The position numbers and the translations under genes are program-made. This document shows positions 1 to 8,331 of a DNA stretch of 37,178 bases, in pieces. The stretch spans positions 1 through 37,178 of the forward strand of contig JBILRW010000011.1 in assembly GCA_044372405.1 (NCBI GenBank). Reading direction: 5' to 3'. The notes under the pieces are model-generated. The model made no database searches. It saw only the letters and a program-made list of their open reading frames with translations, and was not told the origin of the DNA. The stretch is from CANGYM01 sp044372405. GTDB taxonomy: Bacteria; Pseudomonadota; Alphaproteobacteria; JAJTHO01; CANGYM01. Position 1 is the stretch's first letter; the number at the start of each line of letters is the position of its first letter.

Positions 1-14
1 ACACCCCCCCCCCC

Positions 15-52
15 AAAAAAAAAGGGGGAACAAACAATGTTTGTCCCCCTCT
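15..52 (-). terminator. Rho-independent terminator after the aconitase-family gene
   Basis: Read on the minus strand, a GC-anchored hairpin is followed directly by a run of nine T. Its arms are ACAAACA and TGTTTGT, extended by a C/G run of five pairs with one bulged base. It lies about 30 bases past the stop codon of the leftward gene at 84-2270, so it is well placed to end that transcript. Confidence 0.8.
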
Positions 53-83
53 TATGTTAATTTAAGCCTTTTGGGCTATGCGG

Positions 84-2270
84 CTATTGCTTTGCGTAAT
101 TCAAGATGCTTCCTTCTCGGAACCAAAGCAACTGATCCTCAGTTGAGAATCCGTGTTGGGTTTCGATGATACGCTTTTCGCCGTTCAAATTTAACTCCAC
201 CAAAACCGTGGGGTCGGCAAGGGAAATTTGTTCGGGTTCCAAAACGGTCATCGTGGTGTTGGGAACAATTAAGTCCGCATCACCCTTGTTTTTGTAGGTA
301 AGCATCAGAATACCCATGTATTGGGCGTTACGCTCGTGAATAGCAAAGTAGGACTTCGCCAACACGACCTTTAGACCAGCCAACAGAGGCAAGAGAGCCG
401 CATGAGCGCGAGACGAGTCGCAACCGTAAAGCTCACCCGCCACAATAGCAGACTTGCCGTGGTTACGCATGACCTCGATAGGCATCGTGCGCCCTGCTTT
501 CCAGTCATCCTCACCATCAAAGCCTGTCAAGGTGTTTTTAGCTGTCCAGAAACAAACTTGACTCAGTTTTTCTAAGTTGCCCCGGTAAACTGAGCAGTTT
601 TCTCCGAACAATGGAGAGAAGCTGGCAGGGATGATGTTGTCAGTAGAGATGCGATCGCCATACTTGGCAACCACAGGGATGTTGGTGAAATCCCATCGGA
701 AGTTACGCACGGGGAATGCAGGCATAGGAGCCACATAGTTCCCATCCATCACAACCGCACCGCCATAATCGGTAGTATCGAAGAGGGTGTAATCCACCTC
801 GAAGCCACCTTCAGGTAACTTGGTGCTAGGTACTTCAACAACCGGTGCGACAACAACTCGCCCCTCGAATGCGCTTGCACAGGCATCTTGGGTCGAGGAA
901 ATTGCCACATTTGCCGTCTTGAACCCAGTATTACGGGTGCCAGAAGCACGGTGAGCAGAGTGCAGCACGAGCTGGTTTTCAACATCTTCACCATATTGCA
1001 GCTTGCCGATGCAACCCGCGCATGATGAAATGGCGATCTTGATGCCAGCTTGCTCAAACACCTGAATGCGACCCATTTTGCGCAAGGTCTTAATTACAGT
1101 GTTTGACGGAGCCGACAGGACAGTGGGAACGACCACCTTGCGCCCTTGGTTGACGTAATGCTCAGCCACATAGGATGCAGCAAAGATGTCGTAATAAGAC
1201 TGCATACAGCTTGCCATCTGCACCGAATGCAATTTGCAGGTCGGATTAAAATTGGCAATCGCGTGTACTTTGTCTGGTGCATTCAGACCCGAGACACTGG
1301 GAGATAATGACTCAAGAGCAACGTAGTACACCTCATCAAAGTATTTCCGAGGCGAGGCATACACCTCATCATCGCCTTTGAAAAGAGGTTGGAACTGAGG
1401 GTCATCACACACAGCGGCAATTTCATCTTTTTCCATCGCGCCCATGAAACCATGAGTTTCCGGACGATACTGGATAAAAGAAGCAAGCGCGCCGAGTTCT
1501 GCACCCATGTTGCACAAAAGACCGATATCCTCCGCACTCAAGCAGCATTCAGGAGAGACGACATACTCGATCATGCAGCCCTTGAGTTGACCATAGCGAA
1601 TCATATCCATGACCCGCAAAATCACCGTTTTGGCACTGCAATCCTTCGGCATGGTCCCGTTAATGAAGACGACAACCTTCCGAGGCTTTGGAAGAGTAAC
1701 AGCGTTATTATACGCCAGCATCTCCAGGGTGATTGGATCACCTGAACCAATGCAGATACCACCCATAGTGCCAGAGTGGTGAGCGTGGCTGTCGATAATC
1801 ACAAAGAACAACCCTGGGCACATATAGTGTTCCATGATGATCCGGTGAATGATACCGCTCTCCGTCCGCCAGATGTGCAAACCGAACTTTTGACCAGCAC
1901 TGGACAAAAACTCGATGGACGCTTTTCCAGCAGGGCTTTCCAGGTGGCACCCCAAGTCTTCGCTTGCGCTGGACTCGAAAGTGGACTGGATTTGGTGATC
2001 GTTAGCGATACCTGTTAGCTCGGGAAGGGTGATAGCTTTACCAGCTGCTTCAAGTTCTAGCAAGTAATGCAAGAAGTTTTGAGCGCTGACATCGCTTAGA
2101 AAAAGTCCGTCAACTTCATAGCGACCATCATCCCGCTTGTGTGTCAGCAGGATTTTTTCACATAAGGTAAGAGGCTTATCGGTGCGACGTTCTTCAAGAC
2201 GAGCAAGAAGGGTCTGATACCGATTTCGTAACCAAGATGCGTCAACGGTCTGGAAACTAGTGTTGGACAT
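84..2270 (-). CDS. Aconitase-family hydratase, divergent
   Basis: A 728-residue protein of the aconitase superfamily, which interconverts citrate or related tricarboxylates and isocitrate through a [4Fe-4S] cluster. Visible signatures are the DSHAHHSGTMGGICIG segment (about residues 160-175), candidate cluster cysteines in NPTCK (C345) and SSCAGCIG (C417, C420), a swivel domain beginning near YGDRISTDNIIPA, and a YGCDSSRAH loop carrying the substrate-binding serine/arginine. The start at MSNTSF was chosen because the upstream in-frame extension looks non-coding and contains the promoter region. The protein is shorter than AcnA or AcnB (about 870-890 residues) and its motifs are divergent (TCKLHSV where SCTN is usual), so the exact substrate is uncertain. 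Base composition is more even than in the neighbouring genes, which could reflect transfer. A CRP-type palindrome lies about 205 bases upstream and a strong terminator follows. Confidence 0.8.
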   Translation of the reverse strand: MSNTSFQTVDASWLRNRYQTLLARLEERRTDKPLTLCEKILLTHKRDDGRYEVDGLFLSDVSAQNFLHYLLELEAAGKAITLPELTGIANDHQIQSTFESSASEDLGCHLESPAGKASIEFLSSAGQKFGLHIWRTESGIIHRIIMEHYMCPGLFFVIIDSHAHHSGTMGGICIGSGDPITLEMLAYNNAVTLPKPRKVVVFINGTMPKDCSAKTVILRVMDMIRYGQLKGCMIEYVVSPECCLSAEDIGLLCNMGAELGALASFIQYRPETHGFMGAMEKDEIAAVCDDPQFQPLFKGDDEVYASPRKYFDEVYYVALESLSPSVSGLNAPDKVHAIANFNPTCKLHSVQMASCMQSYYDIFAASYVAEHYVNQGRKVVVPTVLSAPSNTVIKTLRKMGRIQVFEQAGIKIAISSCAGCIGKLQYGEDVENQLVLHSAHRASGTRNTGFKTANVAISSTQDACASAFEGRVVVAPVVEVPSTKLPEGGFEVDYTLFDTTDYGGAVVMDGNYVAPMPAFPVRNFRWDFTNIPVVAKYGDRISTDNIIPASFSPLFGENCSVYRGNLEKLSQVCFWTAKNTLTGFDGEDDWKAGRTMPIEVMRNHGKSAIVAGELYGCDSSRAHAALLPLLAGLKVVLAKSYFAIHERNAQYMGILMLTYKNKGDADLIVPNTTMTVLEPEQISLADPTVLVELNLNGEKRIIETQHGFSTEDQLLWFREGSILNYAKQ

Positions 2271-2474
2271 AATGATGTATTGTACTCCAATAAAGTAATA
2301 AACCCCGAAAAACCCTCTTCTTTCAAAAAAGGCCGCCATGGTTGTTATTAGTTGTACCCGTACGAAAATTACAGGTAGCAAGAACCAAAACCACCTTGCG
2401 GTAGCTTCTTTTTCGAAAAAAACTTGGGTTCTATGGGTCATTCCCAACCCATACCACCCCCCGCCGCAACAAAC

Positions 2475-2490
2475 TGTGACATTTGTCACA
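2475..2490 (-). promoter_or_regulatory. CRP-type palindromic operator
   Basis: TGTGACATTTGTCACA is a perfect TGTGA-N6-TCACA palindrome, the consensus of CRP/FNR-family regulators. It lies between malate synthase (stop at 2516) and the leftward aconitase-family gene (start at 2270). On the minus strand a weak -10 (TATGGG, 2453-2448) follows 21 bases after the site, the same spacing as at the second such site (35882-35897). The likely target is the aconitase-family gene. The regulator itself is not in the window. Confidence 0.55.
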
Positions 2491-2515
2491 TTTGGATAAT
2501 TTTTTTGGGGGGGGG

Positions 2516-4072
2516 TTATTGTGCCCCCACCAGCCGCTCATACGCCGGCAACGTGAGGAAATCCACGAAATCTTCCCGGGTGCAGAGGTCGTGCAGGATC
2601 TCTTTGGCGGAGACCAGGTTGGGCAGGTCCAGGGCGGTGGATTCCGCGGCAAACCAGGTTTCAAACAGATCCCGGGTGAAGGCTCGGCCATCGGCCAGGG
2701 TCACGCCGTGGCGCAGGCCCTGCCAGATCTGGGCGCGGCAGATTTCGGCGGTGGCGGCGTCCTCCATCAGGTGGTGAATGGGCACGCAGCCCACACCCGA
2801 TAACCACGACGCCACGTACGTCAAGGCCACCCGAATGTTCATGCGCTGGCCGTCCTCCGTCAACTTCCCCGGGGGGGGCGTCAGCAGCACGGTTTGGGTC
2901 ACATCGGTAACATCCGGGATGACATTCAATTGGTGGGTGCGGGGAAAGGCTTCGCGGGCCAGGGGCACCAAGGCGGGATGGGCAACCCAGGTGCCATCGT
3001 GGCCCAAACGGGCTTCGCGTTCTTTATCGGCGCGTACGCGGGCCAGGGCGGCATCGTTGGCGGCGGGGTCGTCCTTGATGGGAATCTGGGCGGCCATGCC
3101 CCCCATGGCGTAGGCCCCCCGTTTGTGGCACGCCGCAATAACCAGACGGACATAGGCCTGCATCAGCGGGGCCTGCATACTGACGCTGGCCCGATCGGGC
3201 AGGACATAATCGGCGTAGGCCCGCAGGTTTTTGATATAACTGAACATATAATCCCAGCGGCCGCAGTTCAGGGCCACGATGTGTTCTTTGAGTTCATACA
3301 GGATTTCCTCGGCCTCAAAGGCAGCGGTGAGGGTTTCAATCAGCACCGTGACGCGCAGGGTGCCCTCAGGAAAGCCCAGCAGGACCTCGATACGTTCCAG
3401 AACGCTGCGCCAAAGGCGGGCTTCCAGCCGGTTTTCCAGCTTGGGCAAATAAAAATAGGGGCCGCTGCCCCGGGTCAACAGCGTCGCCGCGTTATGAAAC
3501 ACAAACAGCCCCAAATCAAACAAACTGCCGGAGATAGGCTGACCATCCACCACAACATGGGCTTCGTTCAAATGCCATCCCCGGGGGCGCACCATCAACA
3601 CGGCGGGATTGTCGTTTAGGACATAGGTTTTGCTGTCTGTGGTCAAGCGAATGTTCCGGCGCACAGCGTCATAGAGATTGACTTGACCGTTCATGATATT
3701 GTCCCAGGTGGGGGATGTAGCATCCTCAAAATCAGCCATAAAGCCATTGGCGCCGGAATTCAGGGCATTAATCACGGTCTTGCGATCCACGGGGCCGGTG
3801 ATTTCCACGCGGCGATCCACCAAATCATGGGGGATGTTGGCCACGTACCAGTGGGGATCCTGCCGGATGTGGACGGTTTCTTTCAGAAAATCGGGCAGGA
3901 CGCCCCGATCCCTTTGTGCCTGAGCGCTGCGCCGCATCTGCAGCAAAAGACGCCGCTCAGCATCAAAATAATGATGCAAATCGGCCAGAAACGCCAGCGC
4001 TTCGGGGGTTAATAGAAAATCGGCATCAGGCGAAACCGAATGACCAACAACAACAGCGGGGGAGGAAACCAT
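2516..4072 (-). CDS. aceB: Malate synthase A
   Basis: A 518-residue malate synthase, which condenses glyoxylate with acetyl-CoA to give malate in the glyoxylate bypass. The order of motifs fits the A-type enzyme: GFMADFEDATSPTWDN, LIETLTAAFEAEEI followed by LNCGRWDYMFSYIK (active-site Arg and metal-binding acids), MGGMAAQIPIKDDPAAN, and MEDAATAEICRAQIWQ with the catalytic Asp. ATG at 4072 is preferred over an upstream in-frame GTG at 4081. A TATAAT-like hexamer lies upstream on the minus strand without a clear -35. Isocitrate lyase is not in the window, but the next gene downstream is an aconitase-family enzyme that could supply isocitrate. A run of nine G follows the stop codon. Confidence 0.95.
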   Translation of the reverse strand: MVSSPAVVVGHSVSPDADFLLTPEALAFLADLHHYFDAERRLLLQMRRSAQAQRDRGVLPDFLKETVHIRQDPHWYVANIPHDLVDRRVEITGPVDRKTVINALNSGANGFMADFEDATSPTWDNIMNGQVNLYDAVRRNIRLTTDSKTYVLNDNPAVLMVRPRGWHLNEAHVVVDGQPISGSLFDLGLFVFHNAATLLTRGSGPYFYLPKLENRLEARLWRSVLERIEVLLGFPEGTLRVTVLIETLTAAFEAEEILYELKEHIVALNCGRWDYMFSYIKNLRAYADYVLPDRASVSMQAPLMQAYVRLVIAACHKRGAYAMGGMAAQIPIKDDPAANDAALARVRADKEREARLGHDGTWVAHPALVPLAREAFPRTHQLNVIPDVTDVTQTVLLTPPPGKLTEDGQRMNIRVALTYVASWLSGVGCVPIHHLMEDAATAEICRAQIWQGLRHGVTLADGRAFTRDLFETWFAAESTALDLPNLVSAKEILHDLCTREDFVDFLTLPAYERLVGAQ

Positions 4073-4147
4073 GGAACACACTCATTTTTATAGAGAGATT
4101 ATACACTCAAAAATATGAATGATCCTACCACATCCAGGGGAAAAAAT

Positions 4148-4756
4148 TCAAGGGAGGGTCCCTTTTTTTTCAGGGACCGCAACCAAACCCCTGACCTGCC
4201 GCCGCAAATGCCCCAGAGACCCCCCCGTTTGTAGGACAACATCCGCATGACGACGTTTTTGGGCATCCGGCCATTGATGATTCAGGATGGCGGTTAACCG
4301 TTCCTGGGTCATGCCCGGGCGACGCAAAACACGGTGACGTTGAACAAAGGATGGGGCCGAAACCACCACCACCGCATCCACCTGATCCTGCATTCCCGTT
4401 TCAAACAACAGGGGAACATCGAAAACAACCAGGGGAAAGCGGCGATAACGGGACAACCATTCCCCCCGACGCCGGGCCACAGCGGGATGCAGGATGGATT
4501 CCAGGATTTTCTTTTTTTCTGGATCTTGAAAAATCACGGCCCCCAAAGCTGACCGATTGACGGGGGATTTGGGGATAGAAAGATCAATGCAGGCGGGAAA
4601 GGCCTCTGCCAGGGCACGGCGAACCTCCGTATCATGGGCCATGAGATGATGGACGGTGGCATCCGCCTCAAACACAGGAACGCCCATTTGGCGCATCATT
4701 TGGGATACCGTGGACTTTCCCATACCCATGGATCCGGTTAATCCCAGGATATGCAT
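4148..4756 (-). CDS. coaE: Dephospho-CoA kinase
   Basis: A 202-residue kinase that phosphorylates the 3'-hydroxyl of dephospho-CoA, the last step of coenzyme A synthesis. The P-loop is at the N terminus (GLTGSMGMGKST), followed by VFEADATVHHLM with the conserved Asp, the LHP segment in ESILHPAV, and VVFDVPLLFETGM, all typical of CoaE. The start at MHILGLTG puts the P-loop at the usual distance from the N terminus; the open frame extends further upstream but there overlaps ahpD in another frame. It begins 13 bases after the ahpD stop and is probably the last gene of an ahpC-ahpD-coaE transcript. Its common alphaproteobacterial neighbours aroE and dnaQ are absent. Confidence 0.95.
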   Translation of the reverse strand: MHILGLTGSMGMGKSTVSQMMRQMGVPVFEADATVHHLMAHDTEVRRALAEAFPACIDLSIPKSPVNRSALGAVIFQDPEKKKILESILHPAVARRRGEWLSRYRRFPLVVFDVPLLFETGMQDQVDAVVVVSAPSFVQRHRVLRRPGMTQERLTAILNHQWPDAQKRRHADVVLQTGGSLGHLRRQVRGLVAVPEKKGTLP

Positions 4757-4769
4757 GGGAAAAGAGTTC

Positions 4770-5300
4770 CTATTGCGCCGCGTTAAACAGGGCCTGGGAC
4801 GTGGCATGCAAAACGGCCGCAATACGAATGGCGGATTGGATACTGACCTTGGAAACGCCGGCTTTTTCCAAATGATGGGCGTGGGATTCCATGCACATCC
4901 CGCAGCCATTGATGGACGAAACGGCCAAGGAGCACAATTCAAAATCAATTTTTTCCAAACCAGAGTTATTCAGGGACATCATGCGCAAATTCGCGGGCAA
5001 TGCCGTGTAATCGCCACCCACCAGGTGGACAAAACGGTAGTAAATGTTATTCATGGCCATGATGGTGGCGGCGGTTTGGGCACCCAGGCGCTCTTCGTCG
5101 GTCACAACACCCCGGGAATCGGTTTTTAATGCCGCAAGCAGGTATTCATTCTTCAGCGCATAGCCGGTGGACAGCGCAATCAGAAAAATTTGTTTCAGGG
5201 TTAACGACGGCGCGCCTTCCTCGGTTAAAATTTTAGAAAGGTTGATGCGAATATCCTTGGCATCTTCACCCAGGCCGTCTTTTAGAGAGTCAATGGTCAT
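4770..5300 (-). CDS. ahpD: Alkyl hydroperoxide reductase AhpD
   Basis: A 176-residue AhpD/CMD-family protein. AhpD reduces the partner peroxiredoxin AhpC through a CxxC pair and, in the characterised mycobacterial system, receives electrons via a lipoylated protein. The active motif CGMCMESHAHH is present (C133, C136, H140), in a mostly helical sequence of family length. ATG at 5300 was chosen over a codon three residues upstream because an AAGGA ribosome site sits nine bases before it. The gene lies directly downstream of ahpC, separated only by a palindromic repeat, which supports a functional pair. Electrons might come from a lipoyl protein, and the window also encodes a lipoyl-bearing PdhB, but that link is inference. 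Confidence 0.92.
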   Translation of the reverse strand: MTIDSLKDGLGEDAKDIRINLSKILTEEGAPSLTLKQIFLIALSTGYALKNEYLLAALKTDSRGVVTDEERLGAQTAATIMAMNNIYYRFVHLVGGDYTALPANLRMMSLNNSGLEKIDFELCSLAVSSINGCGMCMESHAHHLEKAGVSKVSIQSAIRIAAVLHATSQALFNAAQ

Positions 5301-5324
5301 AACAAACAATCCTTATACATTTTT

Positions 5325-5411
5325 GTCATTGCGAGCCTCCGTAGGAGGCGTGGCAATCCAGTTTTTTCCAGCGGGGATAGTTCTGAATTGCTTCGCTGCG
5401 CTCGCAATGAC
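5325..5411. repeat. Palindromic element, GTCATTGCGAG family, copy 1
   Basis: An 87-base element bounded by GTCATTGCGAG and its reverse complement CTCGCAATGAC, with internal CCTCCGTAGGAGGCGTGG and GAATTGCTTCGCTGCG segments. It lies between ahpC and ahpD and would form a long hairpin in the shared transcript. Related copies are at 9469, 16110, 24637, 25476 and (half) 33018. Confidence 0.85.
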
Positions 5412-5428
5412 GGTTTATAGGGCTGTAT

Positions 5429-5971
5429 TTACTTATCCAAATGAATGGTGTCTTCGCCTTTTTTCCAGTTACAGGGGCAAAGTTCATCGGTTTGGAGCGC
5501 GTCCAAAACCCGCAAAACTTCATCGGGGTTACGGCCCACGCTGAGGTCTGTGACCATGACAAAACGAATAATCCCTTCGGGATCCACGATGAAGGTAGCC
5601 CGCTGAGAAACACCGGCGTTTTCATCCAAAATGCCCAGGCTGGAACTCAACTCGCGCTTCACATCGGCCAGCAAAGGGTATGGCAGATCATTCAAATCGG
5701 CATTGTGCTGACGCCAGGCGAGGTGAACAAACTCACTGTCCACACTGGCCCCCAAAACTTGGGCGTCGCGGTCTTTAAAGTCTTTAATTTTTTTACCAAA
5801 ACCCACCAACTCTGTGGGGCAGACGAAGGTAAAATCCTTGGGGTAAAAAATGAAGACCAGCCATTTTCCCTTGTACGTTTTGTTATCAATGGGGATAAAG
5901 GCGTCTTTTAACTGGTTTGTGGCTGTCGCCGTAACGGAAAAGGTCGGGAAAGGTTGTCCAACACCAAGCAT
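5429..5971 (-). CDS. ahpC: Peroxiredoxin AhpC (2-Cys)
   Basis: A 180-residue thiol peroxidase that reduces hydrogen and organic peroxides. The peroxidatic cysteine is C51 in FYPKDFTFVCPTE, and candidate resolving cysteines are in the C-terminal CPCNW (C165, C167). DLSVGRNPDEVLRVLDALQ is characteristic of the AhpC/Prx1 group. The start is supported by a CAGGAG ribosome site ten bases upstream. It is the first gene of the leftward ahpC-ahpD-coaE group, and its control region is shared with the divergent secretion locus. No OxyR-type site was recognised. Confidence 0.95.
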   Translation of the reverse strand: MLGVGQPFPTFSVTATATNQLKDAFIPIDNKTYKGKWLVFIFYPKDFTFVCPTELVGFGKKIKDFKDRDAQVLGASVDSEFVHLAWRQHNADLNDLPYPLLADVKRELSSSLGILDENAGVSQRATFIVDPEGIIRFVMVTDLSVGRNPDEVLRVLDALQTDELCPCNWKKGEDTIHLDK

Positions 5972-6020
5972 TGTTTAGGGTCTCCTGATTAAAATTTCAT
6001 ACGAATTTACTCAGCTATCA

Positions 6021-6050
6021 GGTATAAGACAGTTGCGGGGGGGTTGTAAA
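6021..6050 (-). promoter_or_regulatory. Candidate ahpC promoter
   Basis: On the minus strand, TTTACA (6050-6045) and TATACC (6026-6021) are separated by 18 bases, about 50 bases upstream of the ahpC start. The spacer holds a run of seven C. Confidence 0.4.
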
Positions 6051-6147
6051 GGTGTAATCTTGTCCCTGATTAACCCTTTCTTGATGTCTTTCTGCTATTC
6101 CATGGAAAACAAACGCCTAAAAAATTTTTTGGGAAGGAGCTTAGGTC

Positions 6148-6345
6148 ATGCCAAAATCATTTGTTTTCCGTATTATCGGTGCTATCCTGTTGCTTATGTC
6201 CTTGAATGCGTGTTCTTCCCTGTATGGCGGTGTGGAATCCCCCGATCCTGTGGGTATTGGGACGGATCCTGAGGAACTCAAACGCAGCCCCTGCGCCTGT
6301 CAGGAAATCAACCAGGACTATAACACCTGGAAAAAATCGGTTTAA
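6148..6345 (+). CDS. VirB7-like small lipoprotein of the T4SS
   Basis: A 65-residue lipoprotein precursor. It has a basic N terminus, a hydrophobic segment (about residues 7-19) and the lipobox LNAC with the modified cysteine at C22; the mature part is about 44 residues and contains CAC. Short outer-membrane lipoproteins at the head of virB8-B9-B10 operons are VirB7-like and stabilise VirB9. A strong GGAAGGAG ribosome site is nine bases before the ATG, and the stop codon is three bases before the virB8 start. The VirB7 assignment rests on size, lipobox and position, because such proteins have little sequence conservation. Confidence 0.65.
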   Translation: MPKSFVFRIIGAILLLMSLNACSSLYGGVESPDPVGIGTDPEELKRSPCACQEINQDYNTWKKSV

Positions 6346-6348
6346 TTC

Positions 6349-7077
6349 ATGAGTTTTAAGCTGTTTGCTTTTCGAAAACGATCCTTCCTGCCTCAGCTCA
6401 AGGTACCGGACACCGATCCCAATAATCCCGATAAACTGGGGGTTTTTCCCACAGAAATCCGGACCCAGGCCCTGGAAGGCCGCCGTTACCTGTGGACAAC
6501 CCGGGTGTTTGCCATTGCGTTTTATCTCAGCATTCTTTTGAATGTTATTATGACCCTGACCATTTATTCCTTGGTCCCGCTGAAAAAAACACAGCCCTTT
6601 CTGGTGACGTTTGATGAAAGAAAAGATCAGGTGGTGCGCATTGAGCCCTTTCAAAAAAACGCGGTGGGTCTCAATTTATTTGCTGAAAAATTGGCGGCGG
6701 AATATGTCACGGTTCGGGAATCCATTTTGACGGATCCGGAGGAAATGCAGCGACGCTGGGAAGAAATTCTGAAATACCGCATGAGTCCCGAGGATTTTGT
6801 TGATTTTATTAAAAATGTTTCCGAGCCCTATCAGGAACTGGTCACCAAAGGCGTGAACCGCAAAGTGGACATCACCCGCATTGAACGCAAAAGCCCCGAT
6901 TACGTAGAAGTGTACTTCCAAACCAACGATTATGATCGTTATGGTACCCGTTTGCTGACAAAAAATTGGGTGGCGGGTATGCGTGTTGGGTTTGCGCCTC
7001 AAACAACAACGCAGCGTGAACAATATTTTAACCCTCTTGGGTTTATGGTCTTTAGTTATAACCTAATGCAAAACTAA
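6349..7077 (+). CDS. virB8: Type IV secretion protein VirB8
   Basis: A 242-residue bitopic inner-membrane protein. It has a cytoplasmic N-terminal tail of about 50 residues, one membrane segment (about 52-74), then a periplasmic domain that opens with VPLKKTQPFLVTFD, the usual VirB8 sequence after the membrane. NPLGFMVFSYNL near the C terminus matches the family ending. VirB8 is an assembly factor linking the inner-membrane complex to the core of VirB7, VirB9 and VirB10. It starts three bases after the upstream lipoprotein gene and lacks a clear ribosome site of its own, which suggests translational coupling. The order virB7-virB8-virB9 is that of P-type (VirB) rather than Dot/Icm systems. 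Confidence 0.9.
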   Translation: MSFKLFAFRKRSFLPQLKVPDTDPNNPDKLGVFPTEIRTQALEGRRYLWTTRVFAIAFYLSILLNVIMTLTIYSLVPLKKTQPFLVTFDERKDQVVRIEPFQKNAVGLNLFAEKLAAEYVTVRESILTDPEEMQRRWEEILKYRMSPEDFVDFIKNVSEPYQELVTKGVNRKVDITRIERKSPDYVEVYFQTNDYDRYGTRLLTKNWVAGMRVGFAPQTTTQREQYFNPLGFMVFSYNLMQN

Positions 7078-7105
7078 AAACCAAAAAAACCTAAGAGACG
7101 CGACT

Positions 7106-8320
7106 ATGACATCCCTATCTTTTCGCCTTTGGACTCTGTCCGTTTGTTTAAGTATCTTGGCTCAACCCCAGGCTATGGCACAAATCCGTCCCCCCCTTGG
7201 CAATCCTTCTGCCAATAGCCCTCTGTTGCCTTCGGGTGCGGGCGCCCCCCGTTCTCCCGCCCAGGGTGGTCTTTTGGGCAGTGGTGGCGGCGCGGGACCG
7301 TCAAATTTTATGGATGAAACCGAGCGGGACATCAATGCGCAAGCAGCGGGCCAATACCCCACCATGGACCGTGGCAGCAATCTGCCGCTGGGGGCCCTGC
7401 AAAAACAATGGAACGCCCCCACCAGTGCTTCGGGCCAGGTGGCCCCGGGGATTGTTCGTTATGTCTGGCGTCCTGATTTTGTTATGGCCATACGGACCCG
7501 CGAATTCATGACCACGACCATTGAGCTTCCAGAGTGGGAAAGCATTGAACAAATTATTTTGGGCGATGCGGCGTTGTTTGAGGCCTCGCGCATTCGAAAC
7601 AACATTTTGGTTGTTCGTCCCAGTTATCCTGGCGCGGATACCAACATGACGGTGCTGGGAAGTTCCGGCAACATTTATAACTTTTATGTGCGCTCGGAAG
7701 GATGGAATTCCGACCAGATTTCCGATTTGACGGTTTATGTCTCCGCCACCAACCCCAAAAGACGGTTGCTGGATGCCGCGGCCAGGGCCAGCGGGGACTC
7801 TTCGGGTAATGAGGTTCAGGAAGGCACCCCCGATGAAAACGGTGTGACGCCCCCTGATTTTATTCGCAAAATTGCGTTTAAGCCGGATAATTTGCGGTTT
7901 GATTTGAAAATCTTCTCCCCCGGTCCCGATGATTTGGAAATTGCCCCCCTGCGGGTGTTTACCGATGGCGTATGGACCTATTTTGACTATGGGGACAAAG
8001 CCGATACCGTGCGCCGTCCCGTGATTTTCCATTTGGTGGATGAGGTTGAAAGTGTCGTGAATACCCGCACCGTGGGCCCCAAAGGCAATATTGTAATTGC
8101 TGAGGCCGTGGGAAATTTTGTTCTGCGCAATGGGACCCGGATTATTTGTGTTTATCACCCCGATTATCCCCGTAGTTTCGAGGGAAGCCGGGGCATGCCC
8201 AAAGAGTTTGTGGAACCCAACAGCGCCGAGCGTTTCTTTGAAGATCCCCGTTATGACGGCGGCGTTGAGCCTGGTTTGCCCCAACAATTGGAAAGCGCCC
8301 GTCATATTGATCCTCAGTAA
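7106..8320 (+). CDS. virB9: Type IV secretion protein VirB9
   Basis: A 404-residue exported VirB9/TrbG-type protein, part of the outer-membrane ring. A signal peptide ends near AMA-Q (about residue 25). A Pro/Gly/Ser-rich linker (about 27-70) precedes the N-terminal domain (GIVRYVWRPDFVMAIRTREFM to LTVYVSATNP). A second linker leads to the C-terminal beta domain containing PLRVFTDGVWTYFDYGD, RTVGPKGNIVIAEAVGNFVLRNG and ICVYHP, which match the VirB9 end that binds VirB7 and VirB10. It is longer than typical VirB9 (about 270-300 residues), mainly because of the linkers and a C-terminal tail of about 45 residues. Its stop codon overlaps the strong ribosome site of the next gene. Confidence 0.9.
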   Translation: MTSLSFRLWTLSVCLSILAQPQAMAQIRPPLGNPSANSPLLPSGAGAPRSPAQGGLLGSGGGAGPSNFMDETERDINAQAAGQYPTMDRGSNLPLGALQKQWNAPTSASGQVAPGIVRYVWRPDFVMAIRTREFMTTTIELPEWESIEQIILGDAALFEASRIRNNILVVRPSYPGADTNMTVLGSSGNIYNFYVRSEGWNSDQISDLTVYVSATNPKRRLLDAAARASGDSSGNEVQEGTPDENGVTPPDFIRKIAFKPDNLRFDLKIFSPGPDDLEIAPLRVFTDGVWTYFDYGDKADTVRRPVIFHLVDEVESVVNTRTVGPKGNIVIAEAVGNFVLRNGTRIICVYHPDYPRSFEGSRGMPKEFVEPNSAERFFEDPRYDGGVEPGLPQQLESARHIDPQ

Positions 8321-8331
8321 AGGAGGGGACC

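Noticed and set aside
7301..8305. 334-codon open frame on the minus strand
   Set aside because: It lies entirely antisense to virB9, is rich in Gly, His and Asn as expected of a reverse-frame shadow, and has no ribosome site or family motif.
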